A stretch of DNA of 64,000 bases, from NCBI GenBank assembly GCA_002412765.1, contig DHVR01000003.1:1-64000 (forward strand), written 5' to 3'. A program made the position numbers and the translations under genes. This stretch comes from Leptolinea sp. UBA5203 (lineage in GTDB: Bacteria; Chloroflexota; Anaerolineae; Anaerolineales; Anaerolineaceae). The notes beneath the pieces are model-generated. The model had not been told where the DNA came from. It saw nothing but the letters and a program-made list of their open reading frames with translations, and did no database searches. Below are positions 8,298-16,392 of this stretch, piece after piece. The stretch's first letter is position 1. Every line of letters starts with the position of its first letter.

Positions 8298-8825
8298 TTG
8301 GCAGTTGAAAGAGAAGATTACCAGGTAACTGAAGAGCAATTTGACGAACGTGTTATTGAAATTGCTCGTGTAGCTAAAGTGGTAAAGGGTGGACGACGTT
8401 TCCAATTCCGTGTTACGGTTGTTGTCGGTGACAATAATGGTAAAGTCGGTATGGGCACAGGTAAAGCAAATGCTGTACCTGACGCAATGCGTAAAGCATC
8501 CGAAAGGGCGCGTAAAGATATGCATAAAGTCGCCATCACTGGACCCACGATTCCCCATGAAGTATTTGGCCGAGTGGCCGGTGCCCGTGTGCTGCTAAAA
8601 CCAGCCTCCCGCGGTACTGGTGTCATCGCTGCCGGTAGTGTGCGCGCCGTTTTGGAAGCCGCTGGTCTGCGTGACATTCTTTCCAAATCTCTGGGGAGTG
8701 CGAATGTACTTAATGTGGTTAAAGCAACTTTTCATGCTCTATCCCAACTGAAATCTGTGGAAGTGGAAGCTGCACGCCGCGGTAAAAAAGTTGAAGAGTT
8801 GATGCCATTTTGGGAACGGAGATAA
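8298..8825 (+). CDS. rpsE: 30S ribosomal protein S5
   Basis: About 175 residues. The N-terminal S5 domain has EIARVAKVVKGGRRFQFRV, followed by the helix-turn segment GNNGKVG-like and the C-terminal fold with KPASRGTGVIAAG. No ATG precedes the conserved region. TTG 8298 is favoured because GGAGG at 8284-8288 has a spacing of 9. TTG 8292 would be only 3 bases from it. S5 affects decoding fidelity. Confidence 0.95.
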   Translation: MAVEREDYQVTEEQFDERVIEIARVAKVVKGGRRFQFRVTVVVGDNNGKVGMGTGKANAVPDAMRKASERARKDMHKVAITGPTIPHEVFGRVAGARVLLKPASRGTGVIAAGSVRAVLEAAGLRDILSKSLGSANVLNVVKATFHALSQLKSVEVEAARRGKKVEELMPFWERR

Positions 8826-8828
8826 ATT

Positions 8829-9029
8829 ATGGCTAAGAAAGCAATCGAAACTCCCAAAATATTGCACGTCACACTGAAGAAAAGTGTGATTGGTTACCCA
8901 CAACGACAAAAAGATACTGTGAAGGCCCTCGGTCTGCATCGTATCAACCAGACGGTCGACCATAAAGATTCTGCGGTAATTCGCGGTATGATCTCTAAAG
9001 TTAGCCATTTGGTTAATACAGAAGAGTAG
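8829..9029 (+). CDS. rpmD: 50S ribosomal protein L30
   Basis: A 66-residue L30 with the conserved segment KKSVIGYPQRQKDTVKALGL and VDHKDSAVIRGMISKVSHLV. It begins 3 bases after the rpsE stop, and rplO follows 8 bases after its end. Confidence 0.94.
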   Translation: MAKKAIETPKILHVTLKKSVIGYPQRQKDTVKALGLHRINQTVDHKDSAVIRGMISKVSHLVNTEE

Positions 9030-9037
9030 GTAGTCGC

Positions 9038-9490
9038 ATGAAACTCAATGATTTAGTACCAAATGAAGGCGCAAAAAAGAACAGGAAACGTGTTGGCCGT
9101 GGTATTGCTGCCGGACAGGGTAAAACCTGCGGCCGCGGTACAAAGGGTTTCGGTGCACGTGCTGGTTCTGGTGGTAGTTTATACCGCCAGGGTGGTAACC
9201 TGCCTTTTTTCCGACGCTTACCGTTTATCCGGGGTGAAGGCTTTACTCCCCCGAATCAGCTTGAATACAATGAAATCAACGTGGAACAACTCAATCGGTT
9301 TAATGCTGATACCGACGTGACCCCAGAAATTATGCTGAAAGCACGTCTGATCAATGTTAAAAGTAACCCAGTTGCCATTTTGGGTCGCGGCGAATTGACT
9401 GTTGCCTTGAAAGTAAGTGCTCACCGTGTGACTGAAGGCGCCAAACAAAAAATCGAAGCTGCTGGTGGTACGGTTGAAATTATTTCGTAA
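9038..9490 (+). CDS. rplO: 50S ribosomal protein L15
   Basis: A 150-residue L15 beginning MKLNDLVPNEGAKKNRKRVGRG, with the glycine-rich N-terminal extension (GKTCGRGTKGFGARAGSGG). It ends AHRVTEGAKQKIEAAGGTVEII, the typical L15 C-terminus. It is followed by secY as in most spc operons. Confidence 0.96.
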   Translation: MKLNDLVPNEGAKKNRKRVGRGIAAGQGKTCGRGTKGFGARAGSGGSLYRQGGNLPFFRRLPFIRGEGFTPPNQLEYNEINVEQLNRFNADTDVTPEIMLKARLINVKSNPVAILGRGELTVALKVSAHRVTEGAKQKIEAAGGTVEIIS

Positions 9491-9523
9491 TCAGGCCACG
9501 ATTACTGAAAAGGAGAAACACCC

Positions 9524-10867
9524 ATGAAGAAGTCAGCATGGCGCTATTTATGGAAGTCTGAAGATATACGAAAAAAGTTATTGATAACGGTGATGTTATT
9601 AGCTATCTATCGCCTGGCATCCAACATTCCGGTGCCAGGGGTAAACCACGAAGCTTTGGCTGCTTTGGCAACCAGTGGTGGTGCAGCTAGTAACCTCTTC
9701 AATCTGTTAGATTTGCTCTCGGGTGGTACGGTCACCAATTTCTCGATTCTTGCTATGGGTGTTTATCCTTATATCACAGCTCAGATTATTCTCCAGCTGT
9801 TGATTCCCATCATTCCTGCTCTTGAGCGGAAGATGAAGGATAATCCTACGGAAGGAAAGAAGTGGATGGAGCGTTGGACTGTGATTGGAACAATCCCTAT
9901 GGCATTGTTATCCGCCATCGGTCAGATTAACCTTTTCAGTGCTGCTTCCCCAACGGGGGCTCCCATCCTGAATAATTTTGGTTTTACAGGGCCAGATTTA
10001 CTGCCTTCGGTAACCATCTTAATTACCATGGTTGCCGGGACTATGTTTGGTATCTGGCTGGGGCAATTGATTTCTGAGTACGGTATCCCGAATCAGGGGC
10101 TTTCCCTGATCATTTTTGCCGGTATCGTATCCCGGATGCCCCAAAACCTCATCGGCCTGTTAAGTGACAAGCAGAACGGCTGGTGGATGTTCCTGCTGAT
10201 GATTGTGCTTCTGGTTTTGATCATCTACGCCATTGTCTTCGTCCAACAAGGTCGTCGCAATGTGCGGGTGATGTTCCCAGGGCGCAGAGTTGGCAACCGC
10301 ATGTCCATGCCGGTGCGCAGCAATTTGCCCTTAATGGTCAATATGGCCGGTATGATCCCCTTGATTTTTGCACAATCCATCTTAACCTTCCCTGCAATTG
10401 TGGCTGGTTTCTTTATCAATTCCGAAACTACCTGGGTGGTTAGTGTGGCAACCTGGTTCCGTGACACATTTGGCGGCGGAAATACCACCTACGCATTTTT
10501 ATACTTCATTATGGTAGTGGCATTTACTTTCTTCTATACCAGTGTATTGTTCCAGCAGCAAAATTATGGTGAGAACCTGAAACGGCAAGGTGCACAAATC
10601 CCCGGTGTAACTCGTGGTGTGGCAACACAGCGCTATTTGAACAAAGTACAACAACGGATTACTTTTGTGGGTGCATTTTTCCTCGGTTTTGTAGCTGCTT
10701 TACCTTATTTACTCGGGTTCCTGATCCCTCAATTGGGACAAAGTGGGTTATTTGTAATCTCCGCAGCAGGCTTGTTGATTGTGGTGGGTGTGGTTCGTGA
10801 TACCTTCCAGATTATTGAGACTGAGTTGAAGCTGCATGGTTACGAAGAAAGCCTGATAAAAGGGTAG
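9524..10867 (+). CDS. secY: Protein translocase subunit SecY
   Basis: A 447-residue polytopic membrane protein with SecY landmarks: RLASNIPVPGVN near residue 30, the FNLLDLLSGG plug region, the conserved NPTEGKKWMERWT loop, QQGRRNVRVMFPGRRVGNR on the cytosolic face, and LNKVQQRITFVGAFFLG late in the protein. It forms the channel of the Sec translocon with SecE and SecG, which are not in this window. The SD is AAAAGGAG. Confidence 0.97.
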   Translation: MKKSAWRYLWKSEDIRKKLLITVMLLAIYRLASNIPVPGVNHEALAALATSGGAASNLFNLLDLLSGGTVTNFSILAMGVYPYITAQIILQLLIPIIPALERKMKDNPTEGKKWMERWTVIGTIPMALLSAIGQINLFSAASPTGAPILNNFGFTGPDLLPSVTILITMVAGTMFGIWLGQLISEYGIPNQGLSLIIFAGIVSRMPQNLIGLLSDKQNGWWMFLLMIVLLVLIIYAIVFVQQGRRNVRVMFPGRRVGNRMSMPVRSNLPLMVNMAGMIPLIFAQSILTFPAIVAGFFINSETTWVVSVATWFRDTFGGGNTTYAFLYFIMVVAFTFFYTSVLFQQQNYGENLKRQGAQIPGVTRGVATQRYLNKVQQRITFVGAFFLGFVAALPYLLGFLIPQLGQSGLFVISAAGLLIVVGVVRDTFQIIETELKLHGYEESLIKG

Positions 10868-10875
10868 TAAAAAAG

Positions 10876-11529
10876 ATGTCTGGTCGGTTTATTGTTTTAC
10901 TAGGTCCTCCCGGTGCTGGCAAAGGCACTCAGGCGGCTGTTATCTCAAAAGCATTAAAGTTGGCTCATATTTCTTCCGGAGACATTTTTCGTGAGAATCT
11001 GAAGAATGAAACCGAGCTTGGAAAATTAGCTCAACAATTTATGAATCGCGGGGAATTGGTGCCGGACGATGTGACCATTTCCATGATTGGGGAACGCTTA
11101 ACCCGTTCCGATTGTGAGAATGGCGCTTTATTGGATGGCTTTCCAAGAACCCCGGCCCAGGCTGAGGCATTAGCCGAAAAACTGGCCGAACGGGGTGAGC
11201 ATGTGGATTGTGTTCCCTACATTGCGGTTCCCGCTGATGAATTGATTGCCCGGTTGAGCGGCCGCTGGACTTGCAAGGAAAATGGGCATGTTTTTCATGC
11301 ACTGTATAATCCTCCCAAGCAAGCGGGCGTTTGTGATCTGGATGGTTCGGCATTATATCAACGAGACGATGATAAACCGGAAACGGTTGCCAATCGGATC
11401 CGCGTTTATATGGATCAAACTTCACCTCTGATTGAGTATTACACCAAGGCTCATCTCTTGTTTGAAGTGGATGGCACGAAAGCGATCGATGAAGTGTCGG
11501 AAATTTTGTTAAAGCAGTTAAAGGCATAA
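10876..11529 (+). CDS. adk: Adenylate kinase
   Basis: A 217-residue long-form Adk that interconverts ATP+AMP and 2 ADP. The P-loop is GPPGAGKGT at residues 10-18, followed by SSGDIFRENL and the LLDGFPRT AMP-site motif. The LID domain (about residues 128-163) has Cys133, His138, Cys153 and Asp156 at or near the zinc positions of Gram-positive enzymes (normally C-x2-C and C-x2-D/C). The second Cys is replaced by Asn, with a His two residues on. It lies 8 bases after secY. Confidence 0.96.
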   Translation: MSGRFIVLLGPPGAGKGTQAAVISKALKLAHISSGDIFRENLKNETELGKLAQQFMNRGELVPDDVTISMIGERLTRSDCENGALLDGFPRTPAQAEALAEKLAERGEHVDCVPYIAVPADELIARLSGRWTCKENGHVFHALYNPPKQAGVCDLDGSALYQRDDDKPETVANRIRVYMDQTSPLIEYYTKAHLLFEVDGTKAIDEVSEILLKQLKA

Positions 11530-11543
11530 AGGTATTAAATAGC

Positions 11544-12350
11544 ATGGTCTGGGACAGGCAAATTAGTATCAAAAGCGATGAAGAAATTGCCATTATGCGT
11601 AAAGCAGGCGAGATCAATGCTGAGGCACTGGCCGCTGCGAAAGCAGTAATTCGGCCTGGCGTAACCACAGCAGAGATAAATGATGCAGCTGAAGCAGTGT
11701 TAGTAAAACATGGCACCTATTCGCCGTTCAAAAACTATCCCGGGCCATTCCCATATCCAGCCAGTACAACCGTCAGTATTAATGACGAACTGGTACATGG
11801 AATCCCAGGGAAACGCAGAGTGAACGAAGGAGATATTGTCTCCATTGATTGTGGCGCGGTTTTTGAAGGATTTGTCGCAGATTCCGCCATTACAGTGGGG
11901 GTTGGCGAAATCTCCGCTGAAACCTTGCATCTGTTGCAAGTCACAGAAAAATCACTCTATCTTGGGATAGCCCAAATGATAGCAGGCAACCGGCTGGGCG
12001 ATATCTCGTCCGCGGTGCAGCGCTATGTGGAAGAGGAAGGACTGTTTGTAACCAAGGAATACACCGGACACGGGGTAGGGCGCCGTATGCATGAAGGCCC
12101 CCAAGTCCCAAATTACGGTGAGCCTGGTAACGGCATGTTACTGCGAAGTGGAATGACAATAGCTCTTGAACCGATGGTATTGGTAGGGACAGCGGCGACA
12201 AAAGTTCAGCCCGATGGTTGGACAGTCACCTCCCGAGACGGTTCATTAACTGCGCATTTTGAACATTCAGTGGCAATCACTGAAAATGGTCCGGTAATTC
12301 TTACTTTATTGGCGGATGGGACACCACCGCATCAGATTACTGGACAGTAA
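11544..12350 (+). CDS. map: Methionine aminopeptidase, type I
   Basis: A 268-residue M24 peptidase that removes the initiator Met. It has the pita-bread fold sequence blocks INDELVHGIPGKRRVNEGDIVSIDCGA, the metal ligands within DSAITVGVGE, the GHGVGRRMHEGPQVPNYG His block and the TSRDGSLTAHFEHSVAI Glu block. The last codons overlap the -35 box of the rpmJ promoter. infA, often next to map, is not present. Confidence 0.96.
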   Translation: MVWDRQISIKSDEEIAIMRKAGEINAEALAAAKAVIRPGVTTAEINDAAEAVLVKHGTYSPFKNYPGPFPYPASTTVSINDELVHGIPGKRRVNEGDIVSIDCGAVFEGFVADSAITVGVGEISAETLHLLQVTEKSLYLGIAQMIAGNRLGDISSAVQRYVEEEGLFVTKEYTGHGVGRRMHEGPQVPNYGEPGNGMLLRSGMTIALEPMVLVGTAATKVQPDGWTVTSRDGSLTAHFEHSVAITENGPVILTLLADGTPPHQITGQ

Positions 12351-12369
12351 GCCAAAGATTAAGTATAAT
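12341..12369 (+). promoter_or_regulatory. Promoter for rpmJ-rpsM-rpsK-rpsD-rpoA-rplQ
   Basis: TGGACA at 12341-12346 and TATAAT at 12364-12369 are separated by 17 bases, a near-consensus housekeeping promoter. The -35 box overlaps the end of map. This gives the alpha-type operon its own start inside the long ribosomal cluster. Confidence 0.7.
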
Positions 12370-12413
12370 ACTTACTTTGGCTTTGGATATCAAGAAGGAA
12401 AAGGAGTAACCAG

Positions 12414-12527
12414 ATGAAAGTTACTGCATCAATCGGCAAACGCTGCGCCAAATGCAAAATTGTCAAGCGGCAAGGGCGATTATATGTGATTTGCGAAAAT
12501 CCAAAGCATAAACAGCGACAAGGATAA
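12414..12527 (+). CDS. rpmJ: 50S ribosomal protein L36
   Basis: A 37-residue protein, MKVTASIGKRCAKCKIVKRQ and onwards, ending KHKQRQG. Cys11, Cys14, Cys27 and His32 form the L36 zinc site (C+ form). It is preceded by AAGGAG. rpsM starts 6 bases after its stop. Confidence 0.96.
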   Translation: MKVTASIGKRCAKCKIVKRQGRLYVICENPKHKQRQG

Positions 12528-12533
12528 AGTACT

Positions 12534-12923
12534 ATGGCGAGAATTGAAGGTGTTGATCTTCCGCGCAATAAACGCATCGAAATTGCTTTAACCTATATTT
12601 TTGGTATTGGGTTAACTCGTTCGAAACAAATTTTAGAAAACACGAATATCAATCCTGATATTCGGGTGAAAGATTTGAGCGAAAGCGATGCGAATCTTTT
12701 ACGTGAATTCATCAGCAAGCATTTTAAGGTTGAGGGTGATCTGCGCCGCGAGGTTCAGATGAACATTAAACGCTTGATTGAGATCGGCTGTTATCGCGGT
12801 TTACGTCACCGCCGAAGTTTGCCTTTGAACGGCCAGCGTACGAAAACCAATGCGCGCACCCGGAAAGGCCCAAAGAAAACAGTGGCTGGTCGTGGTCGTC
12901 GCCGTGGAGCAACCAAGAAATAA
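12534..12923 (+). CDS. rpsM: 30S ribosomal protein S13
   Basis: A 129-residue S13 beginning MARIEGVDLPRNKRIEIALTYIFGIG and containing CYRGLRHRRSLPLNGQRTKTNARTRKG. The C-terminal tail is rich in Arg and Gly, as expected for the part that reaches the P site. It is followed by a 141-base gap holding a long hairpin before rpsK, which is unusual because rpsM and rpsK are normally close. Confidence 0.97.
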   Translation: MARIEGVDLPRNKRIEIALTYIFGIGLTRSKQILENTNINPDIRVKDLSESDANLLREFISKHFKVEGDLRREVQMNIKRLIEIGCYRGLRHRRSLPLNGQRTKTNARTRKGPKKTVAGRGRRRGATKK

Positions 12924-12931
12924 ACTGGTTC

Positions 12932-13008
12932 AGAAGGCTGTGGAATGGCTTCAGGTTGGGTTTCCTTCTCTATACCCAGCGGCTACCTGAAACTCTTCCA
13001 GGCCTTCT
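12932..13008 (+). ncRNA. Candidate structured RNA element between rpsM and rpsK
   Basis: Nested complementary arms form one long stem-loop: 12932-12938 with 13002-13008 (AGAAGGC/GCCTTCT), 12942-12945 with 12996-12999 (GGAA/TTCC), 12950-12956 with 12985-12991 (TTCAGGT/ACCTGAA) and 12958-12961 with 12974-12977 (GGGT/ACCC). The apical loop is pyrimidine-rich. There is no U-tract after it, so it is not a simple terminator. It could be a ribosomal-protein binding site controlling rpsK-rpsD-rpoA, or an RNA processing site. The function is inference. Confidence 0.45.
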
Positions 13009-13064
13009 CTGCAGGTTAAAGTCAGGAAATGTTCTATTGGTGGACATAAATCTAGTGAGGTGAT

Positions 13065-13469
13065 ATGGCACAAAATGTAAGATCATCGCGTCGGGCAGGT
13101 TCTTCGCGAAAAGTAAAGCGACAATTATCTTCTGCCCAGGTGCACATTTTTGCATCCTTCAATAATACTATCGTGAGTGTTACCGACCAGCAGGGTGCAG
13201 TAGTTTGCTGGGGTAGCGCCGGTTCTGCCGGTTTCAAAGGCTCACGAAAGAGCACTCCCTTCGCAGCGCGTTTGGCTGCAGAACAGGCGTTGAAAACCGC
13301 CATGTCCATGGGTGTGCAAGAAGTTGATTTGATCGTCAAGGGACCTGGTCCCGGCCGCGAATCTGCCCTGCGTGCCATTCAGGCATTGGGCATTCGTGTA
13401 CGATCAATTTCGGATGTAACTCCGGTGGCGCACAATGGTTGTCGCCCACCCAAAAAACGCCGCGTTTAG
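13065..13469 (+). CDS. rpsK: 30S ribosomal protein S11
   Basis: A 134-residue S11 with HIFASFNNTIVSVTDQQG, GFKGSRKSTPFAARLAAE and the C-terminal GPGPGRESALRAIQALG and DVTPVAHNGCRPPKKRRV. S11 lies on the platform and helps shape the mRNA exit. The SD is GTGAGGTG before ATG 13065. Confidence 0.97.
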   Translation: MAQNVRSSRRAGSSRKVKRQLSSAQVHIFASFNNTIVSVTDQQGAVVCWGSAGSAGFKGSRKSTPFAARLAAEQALKTAMSMGVQEVDLIVKGPGPGRESALRAIQALGIRVRSISDVTPVAHNGCRPPKKRRV

Positions 13470-13484
13470 TAAGAGGGAAGACAA

Positions 13485-14126
13485 ATGGCAAGATATACTG
13501 GTCCGGTATGTAGATTATGCCGGCGTGAAGGTGAGAAATTATTTTTAAAGGGTGAGCGATGTTTCACCCCCAAGTGTGCTTTTGACAAGCGCAGCTATGT
13601 CCCCGGTGAGCATGGCCGGGCAGGTATGGCAGTTCGAAATAACCGCCAATCTGACTATAGCCGCCAGTTGCGTGCCAAACAAAAAGCACGCCGTGTATAC
13701 GGTATGCTGGAAAAGCAGTTCCGCCGCAATTTTAAATTTGCTCAGAGCAGACGCGGCCTTACTGGTTTGAATTTGTTGCAGGCCTTGGAATTCCGATTCG
13801 ATAACGTCGTGTATCGCTTGGGTTTCGCAAGCAGTCGTGCAGCAGCCCGGCAAATGGTCAACCATGGTCATTTTATGGTGAACGGACGTCGTACCGATAT
13901 CCCCTCCATGATTATGAAAATTGGTGATGAAATCACAGTGCGCGAGGGTTCTCGCAAAACTCCAATGATGAAAGCGTTACCGGATTTATCCGAAGGTCGT
14001 CCATGTGCTATATGGTTGGCCCGTGATTTGAAAACCCTCAGTGGGAAGGTTTTACGTCAGCCAGAACGTGGTGAGATTGACGGAAATCTGGATGAGCAAC
14101 TAATTGTTGAATACTACTCCAGATAG
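13485..14126 (+). CDS. rpsD: 30S ribosomal protein S4, zinc-binding form
   Basis: A 213-residue S4. Cysteines 9, 12, 26 and 31 form the N-terminal zinc finger typical of the C+ form. An S4 RNA-binding domain follows (FRFDNVVYRLGFASSRAAARQMVNHGHF, residues about 104-131). S4 starts 30S assembly and in E. coli regulates the alpha operon by binding a pseudoknot. Here the only large structured gap nearby is the hairpin between rpsM and rpsK. Confidence 0.97.
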   Translation: MARYTGPVCRLCRREGEKLFLKGERCFTPKCAFDKRSYVPGEHGRAGMAVRNNRQSDYSRQLRAKQKARRVYGMLEKQFRRNFKFAQSRRGLTGLNLLQALEFRFDNVVYRLGFASSRAAARQMVNHGHFMVNGRRTDIPSMIMKIGDEITVREGSRKTPMMKALPDLSEGRPCAIWLARDLKTLSGKVLRQPERGEIDGNLDEQLIVEYYSR

Positions 14127-14155
14127 TAACCATACCCGGTGCGTGATATCACAAG

Positions 14156-14175
14156 TTTCACCGGAAAGGGGTGAA
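14156..14175 (+). promoter_or_regulatory. Hairpin covering the rpoA ribosome binding site
   Basis: TTCACC at 14157-14162 can pair with GGTGAA at 14170-14175 around the loop GGAAAGG. The purine-rich SD lies in the loop and right arm, directly before GTG 14178, so folding would compete with initiation. This is inference from pairing alone. Confidence 0.35.
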
Positions 14176-14177
14176 GT

Positions 14178-15143
14178 GTGACTGCTCTAATGAATATGGT
14201 AACACCGAAAGTTGAAAAAGAAGCTGAAGCAAGGAACTATGGCAAATTTGTCATCAGTCCTTTGGAGCGTGGATTTGGTGTAACGGTTGGAAATACCTTA
14301 CGACGAATTCTTCTTTCTTCATTGGAAGGCGCTGCAGTAACTTCAATCCGTGTAACGGATGTGCTTCATGAATTTAGTGATGTCCCTGGTGTACGGGAAG
14401 ACGTTATTCAAATTACCCTGCAAGTAAAATTATTGCGGATGATTTTGCATGATGTGGATACCGCCCATTTACATCTGGAAGTGCGTGGTGAAGGTGTTGT
14501 CACCGCTGCTGATATTCAGTGTCCTGCTGAGGTTGAGATTGTCAACCCCGATCTGTACCTGTTTACAGTGGATGATAACAACACTAAACTGGAAATTGAT
14601 ATGACCGTTGAAAGAGGCCGCGGATATTCCCCGGCTAATGAACGCGGCGGCCATTTACCGATTGGTGATTTACCTGTCGATGCAATTTTCTCACCGATTA
14701 AACGCATCAATTGGTCAGTAGGATCAGCGCGTGTCGGCCAGAGTACCAATTACGATCGTCTCGAATTGGAAATCTGGACAGACGGCACAGTCTCTCCCGA
14801 GAATTCGCTATCTACTGCTTCAAAAATTATGATTGATCATTTGCGGTACATTTCCGGTATTGATGAAGAGACTTTCCTGGTTAGCCCCGAAGTTGAACCT
14901 TCAAACAGTCGCTTAACCAGTGAAGCTGCAGAAACGCCTATTGAAAATCTTGATTTATCGGTTCGGGTTTTCAATTCCCTAAAACGGACTGGCATTACCA
15001 CTGTTGGTGATGTGCTGGACCTGTTAGAGAAGGGCGACGAAGCAGTGATGTCTATCCGTAATTTTGGCGATAAAAGCCTGGATGAATTACGAGACAAAAT
15101 GCGGGAAAAAGGCTATCTGCAAGATGAAGAAGAAATGGAGTAG
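14178..15143 (+). CDS. rpoA: RNA polymerase alpha subunit
   Basis: A 321-residue alpha subunit. The N-terminal assembly domain has SPLERGFGVTVGNTLRRILLSSLEGAA (residues about 29-55) and the conserved DVLHEFSDVPGVREDV block. The C-terminal domain (about 255-315) has LKRTGITTVGDVLDLL and RNFGDKSLDELRDKM for UP-element and activator contact. GTG 14178 is the likely start, with ATG 14190 as an alternative. Confidence 0.97.
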   Translation: MTALMNMVTPKVEKEAEARNYGKFVISPLERGFGVTVGNTLRRILLSSLEGAAVTSIRVTDVLHEFSDVPGVREDVIQITLQVKLLRMILHDVDTAHLHLEVRGEGVVTAADIQCPAEVEIVNPDLYLFTVDDNNTKLEIDMTVERGRGYSPANERGGHLPIGDLPVDAIFSPIKRINWSVGSARVGQSTNYDRLELEIWTDGTVSPENSLSTASKIMIDHLRYISGIDEETFLVSPEVEPSNSRLTSEAAETPIENLDLSVRVFNSLKRTGITTVGDVLDLLEKGDEAVMSIRNFGDKSLDELRDKMREKGYLQDEEEME

Positions 15144-15148
15144 ATGCT

Positions 15149-15529
15149 ATGCGCCATCATGTAGCAGGTAAAAAACTTAGTCGAACAAAAGATCAACGAA
15201 GCGCCTTGCGTCGTGTTTTGATTAGTCAGTTGTTCACTCATGAAAAAATCAAAACTACTCGTGCTAAAGCACAGGCTATCCGTGGACAAGCGGAAAAACT
15301 GATTACGCTGGCAAAGAATAGTGCGAAAGAAGATGATATTCATAAAGTGAATGCCCGTCGTCAAGCAACTGCAATCCTGGGTGGTCAGCCGCTCATGGTT
15401 AAGAAGCTTTTCGATGAAATTGCTCCACGCTACGAGAAACGCCCCGGTGGTTATACTCGTATGTTTCAGCTCGGACCCCGCTTGGGTGATGCCGCTGAAA
15501 TGGTTGTATTGGAATTGGTTGAAGAATAG
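15149..15529 (+). CDS. rplQ: 50S ribosomal protein L17
   Basis: A 126-residue L17 starting MRHHVAGKKLSRTKDQRSAL, with the conserved LISQLFTHEKIKTTRAKAQ segment and the RPGGYTRMFQLGPRLGDAA C-terminal block. It is 5 bases after rpoA and 20 bases before truA. Confidence 0.97.
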   Translation: MRHHVAGKKLSRTKDQRSALRRVLISQLFTHEKIKTTRAKAQAIRGQAEKLITLAKNSAKEDDIHKVNARRQATAILGGQPLMVKKLFDEIAPRYEKRPGGYTRMFQLGPRLGDAAEMVVLELVEE

Positions 15530-15549
15530 ACCTTCCGGAGTAGTTCCGG

Positions 15550-16392
15550 ATGGAACCCGTACGTTACCAACTGAAACTTGCTTATGACGGAACCCATTTT
15601 AAAGGGTTTCAGCGCCAGGCCGATGACCGCACTGTTCAACTGATCGTTGAAGCGGCTCTTCGAAAAATAGGCTGGACTGGAAACAGTATCCTGTCTGCCG
15701 GGAGAACAGATACAGGCGTGCATGCGTCTGGTCAGGTAGTTGCATTTGATTTGTCCTGGAATCATTCCAGTGAAGCATTGATGCAGGCATTAAATGCCTT
15801 TCTACCTGAGGATGTGGCTGTGAATGAGTGTTGTATCGTGGAGGATTCATTCCACCCGCGGTTCGACGCCAGAGCGCGAACGTATTGTTACACAATATTT
15901 TCCGCTCCAACCCGACAACCTCTGCTCGAACGATATGCCTGGCGTGTATGGCCTCCTCTTAATTTTCCAGCATTGCAAAATGCGGCGGAGGTCTTACCTG
16001 GGGTATACGATTGTGCAGCCTTTGGACGCCCGCCAGTATCTGGCGGGACAACCATCCGTGCAATCTATGATGCCCATTGGGAGAATCCTGCTGAAGGTAA
16101 GTACTTATTTTTCATTTCGGCTAATGCTTTTTTGTACCATATGGTACGCCGGATCGTTTATTGTTTAGTGAAGATCGGCCTTTCACGGATGACCCTGGAG
16201 GATTTTACCTCCGGCATTCAATCGGGTGATCTGCTCAGTAAAGGATTAGCACCAGCAGCAGGCTTGAATTTAAAAGAAGTACGCTATCAATTATCCGAAC
16301 AGGAATTTCAGTTGATCAAAACGTCTGGGCGATATCATTTGGAACTATCAGAAATTGGAGATATAAACCGTGGAAAAAACCTACGTGATTAA
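15550..16392 (+). CDS. truA: tRNA pseudouridine synthase A (positions 38-40)
   Basis: A 280-residue TruA. The catalytic Asp54 sits in AGRTDTGVHASGQV. Also present are AYDGTHFKGFQRQ at the start and FLYHMVRRIVYCLVKIG near the C-terminus. It modifies the anticodon stem of many tRNAs. It lies between rplQ and rplM, a common arrangement, and its last 23 bases overlap rplM, so the two are coupled. Confidence 0.96.
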   Translation: MEPVRYQLKLAYDGTHFKGFQRQADDRTVQLIVEAALRKIGWTGNSILSAGRTDTGVHASGQVVAFDLSWNHSSEALMQALNAFLPEDVAVNECCIVEDSFHPRFDARARTYCYTIFSAPTRQPLLERYAWRVWPPLNFPALQNAAEVLPGVYDCAAFGRPPVSGGTTIRAIYDAHWENPAEGKYLFFISANAFLYHMVRRIVYCLVKIGLSRMTLEDFTSGIQSGDLLSKGLAPAAGLNLKEVRYQLSEQEFQLIKTSGRYHLELSEIGDINRGKNLRD

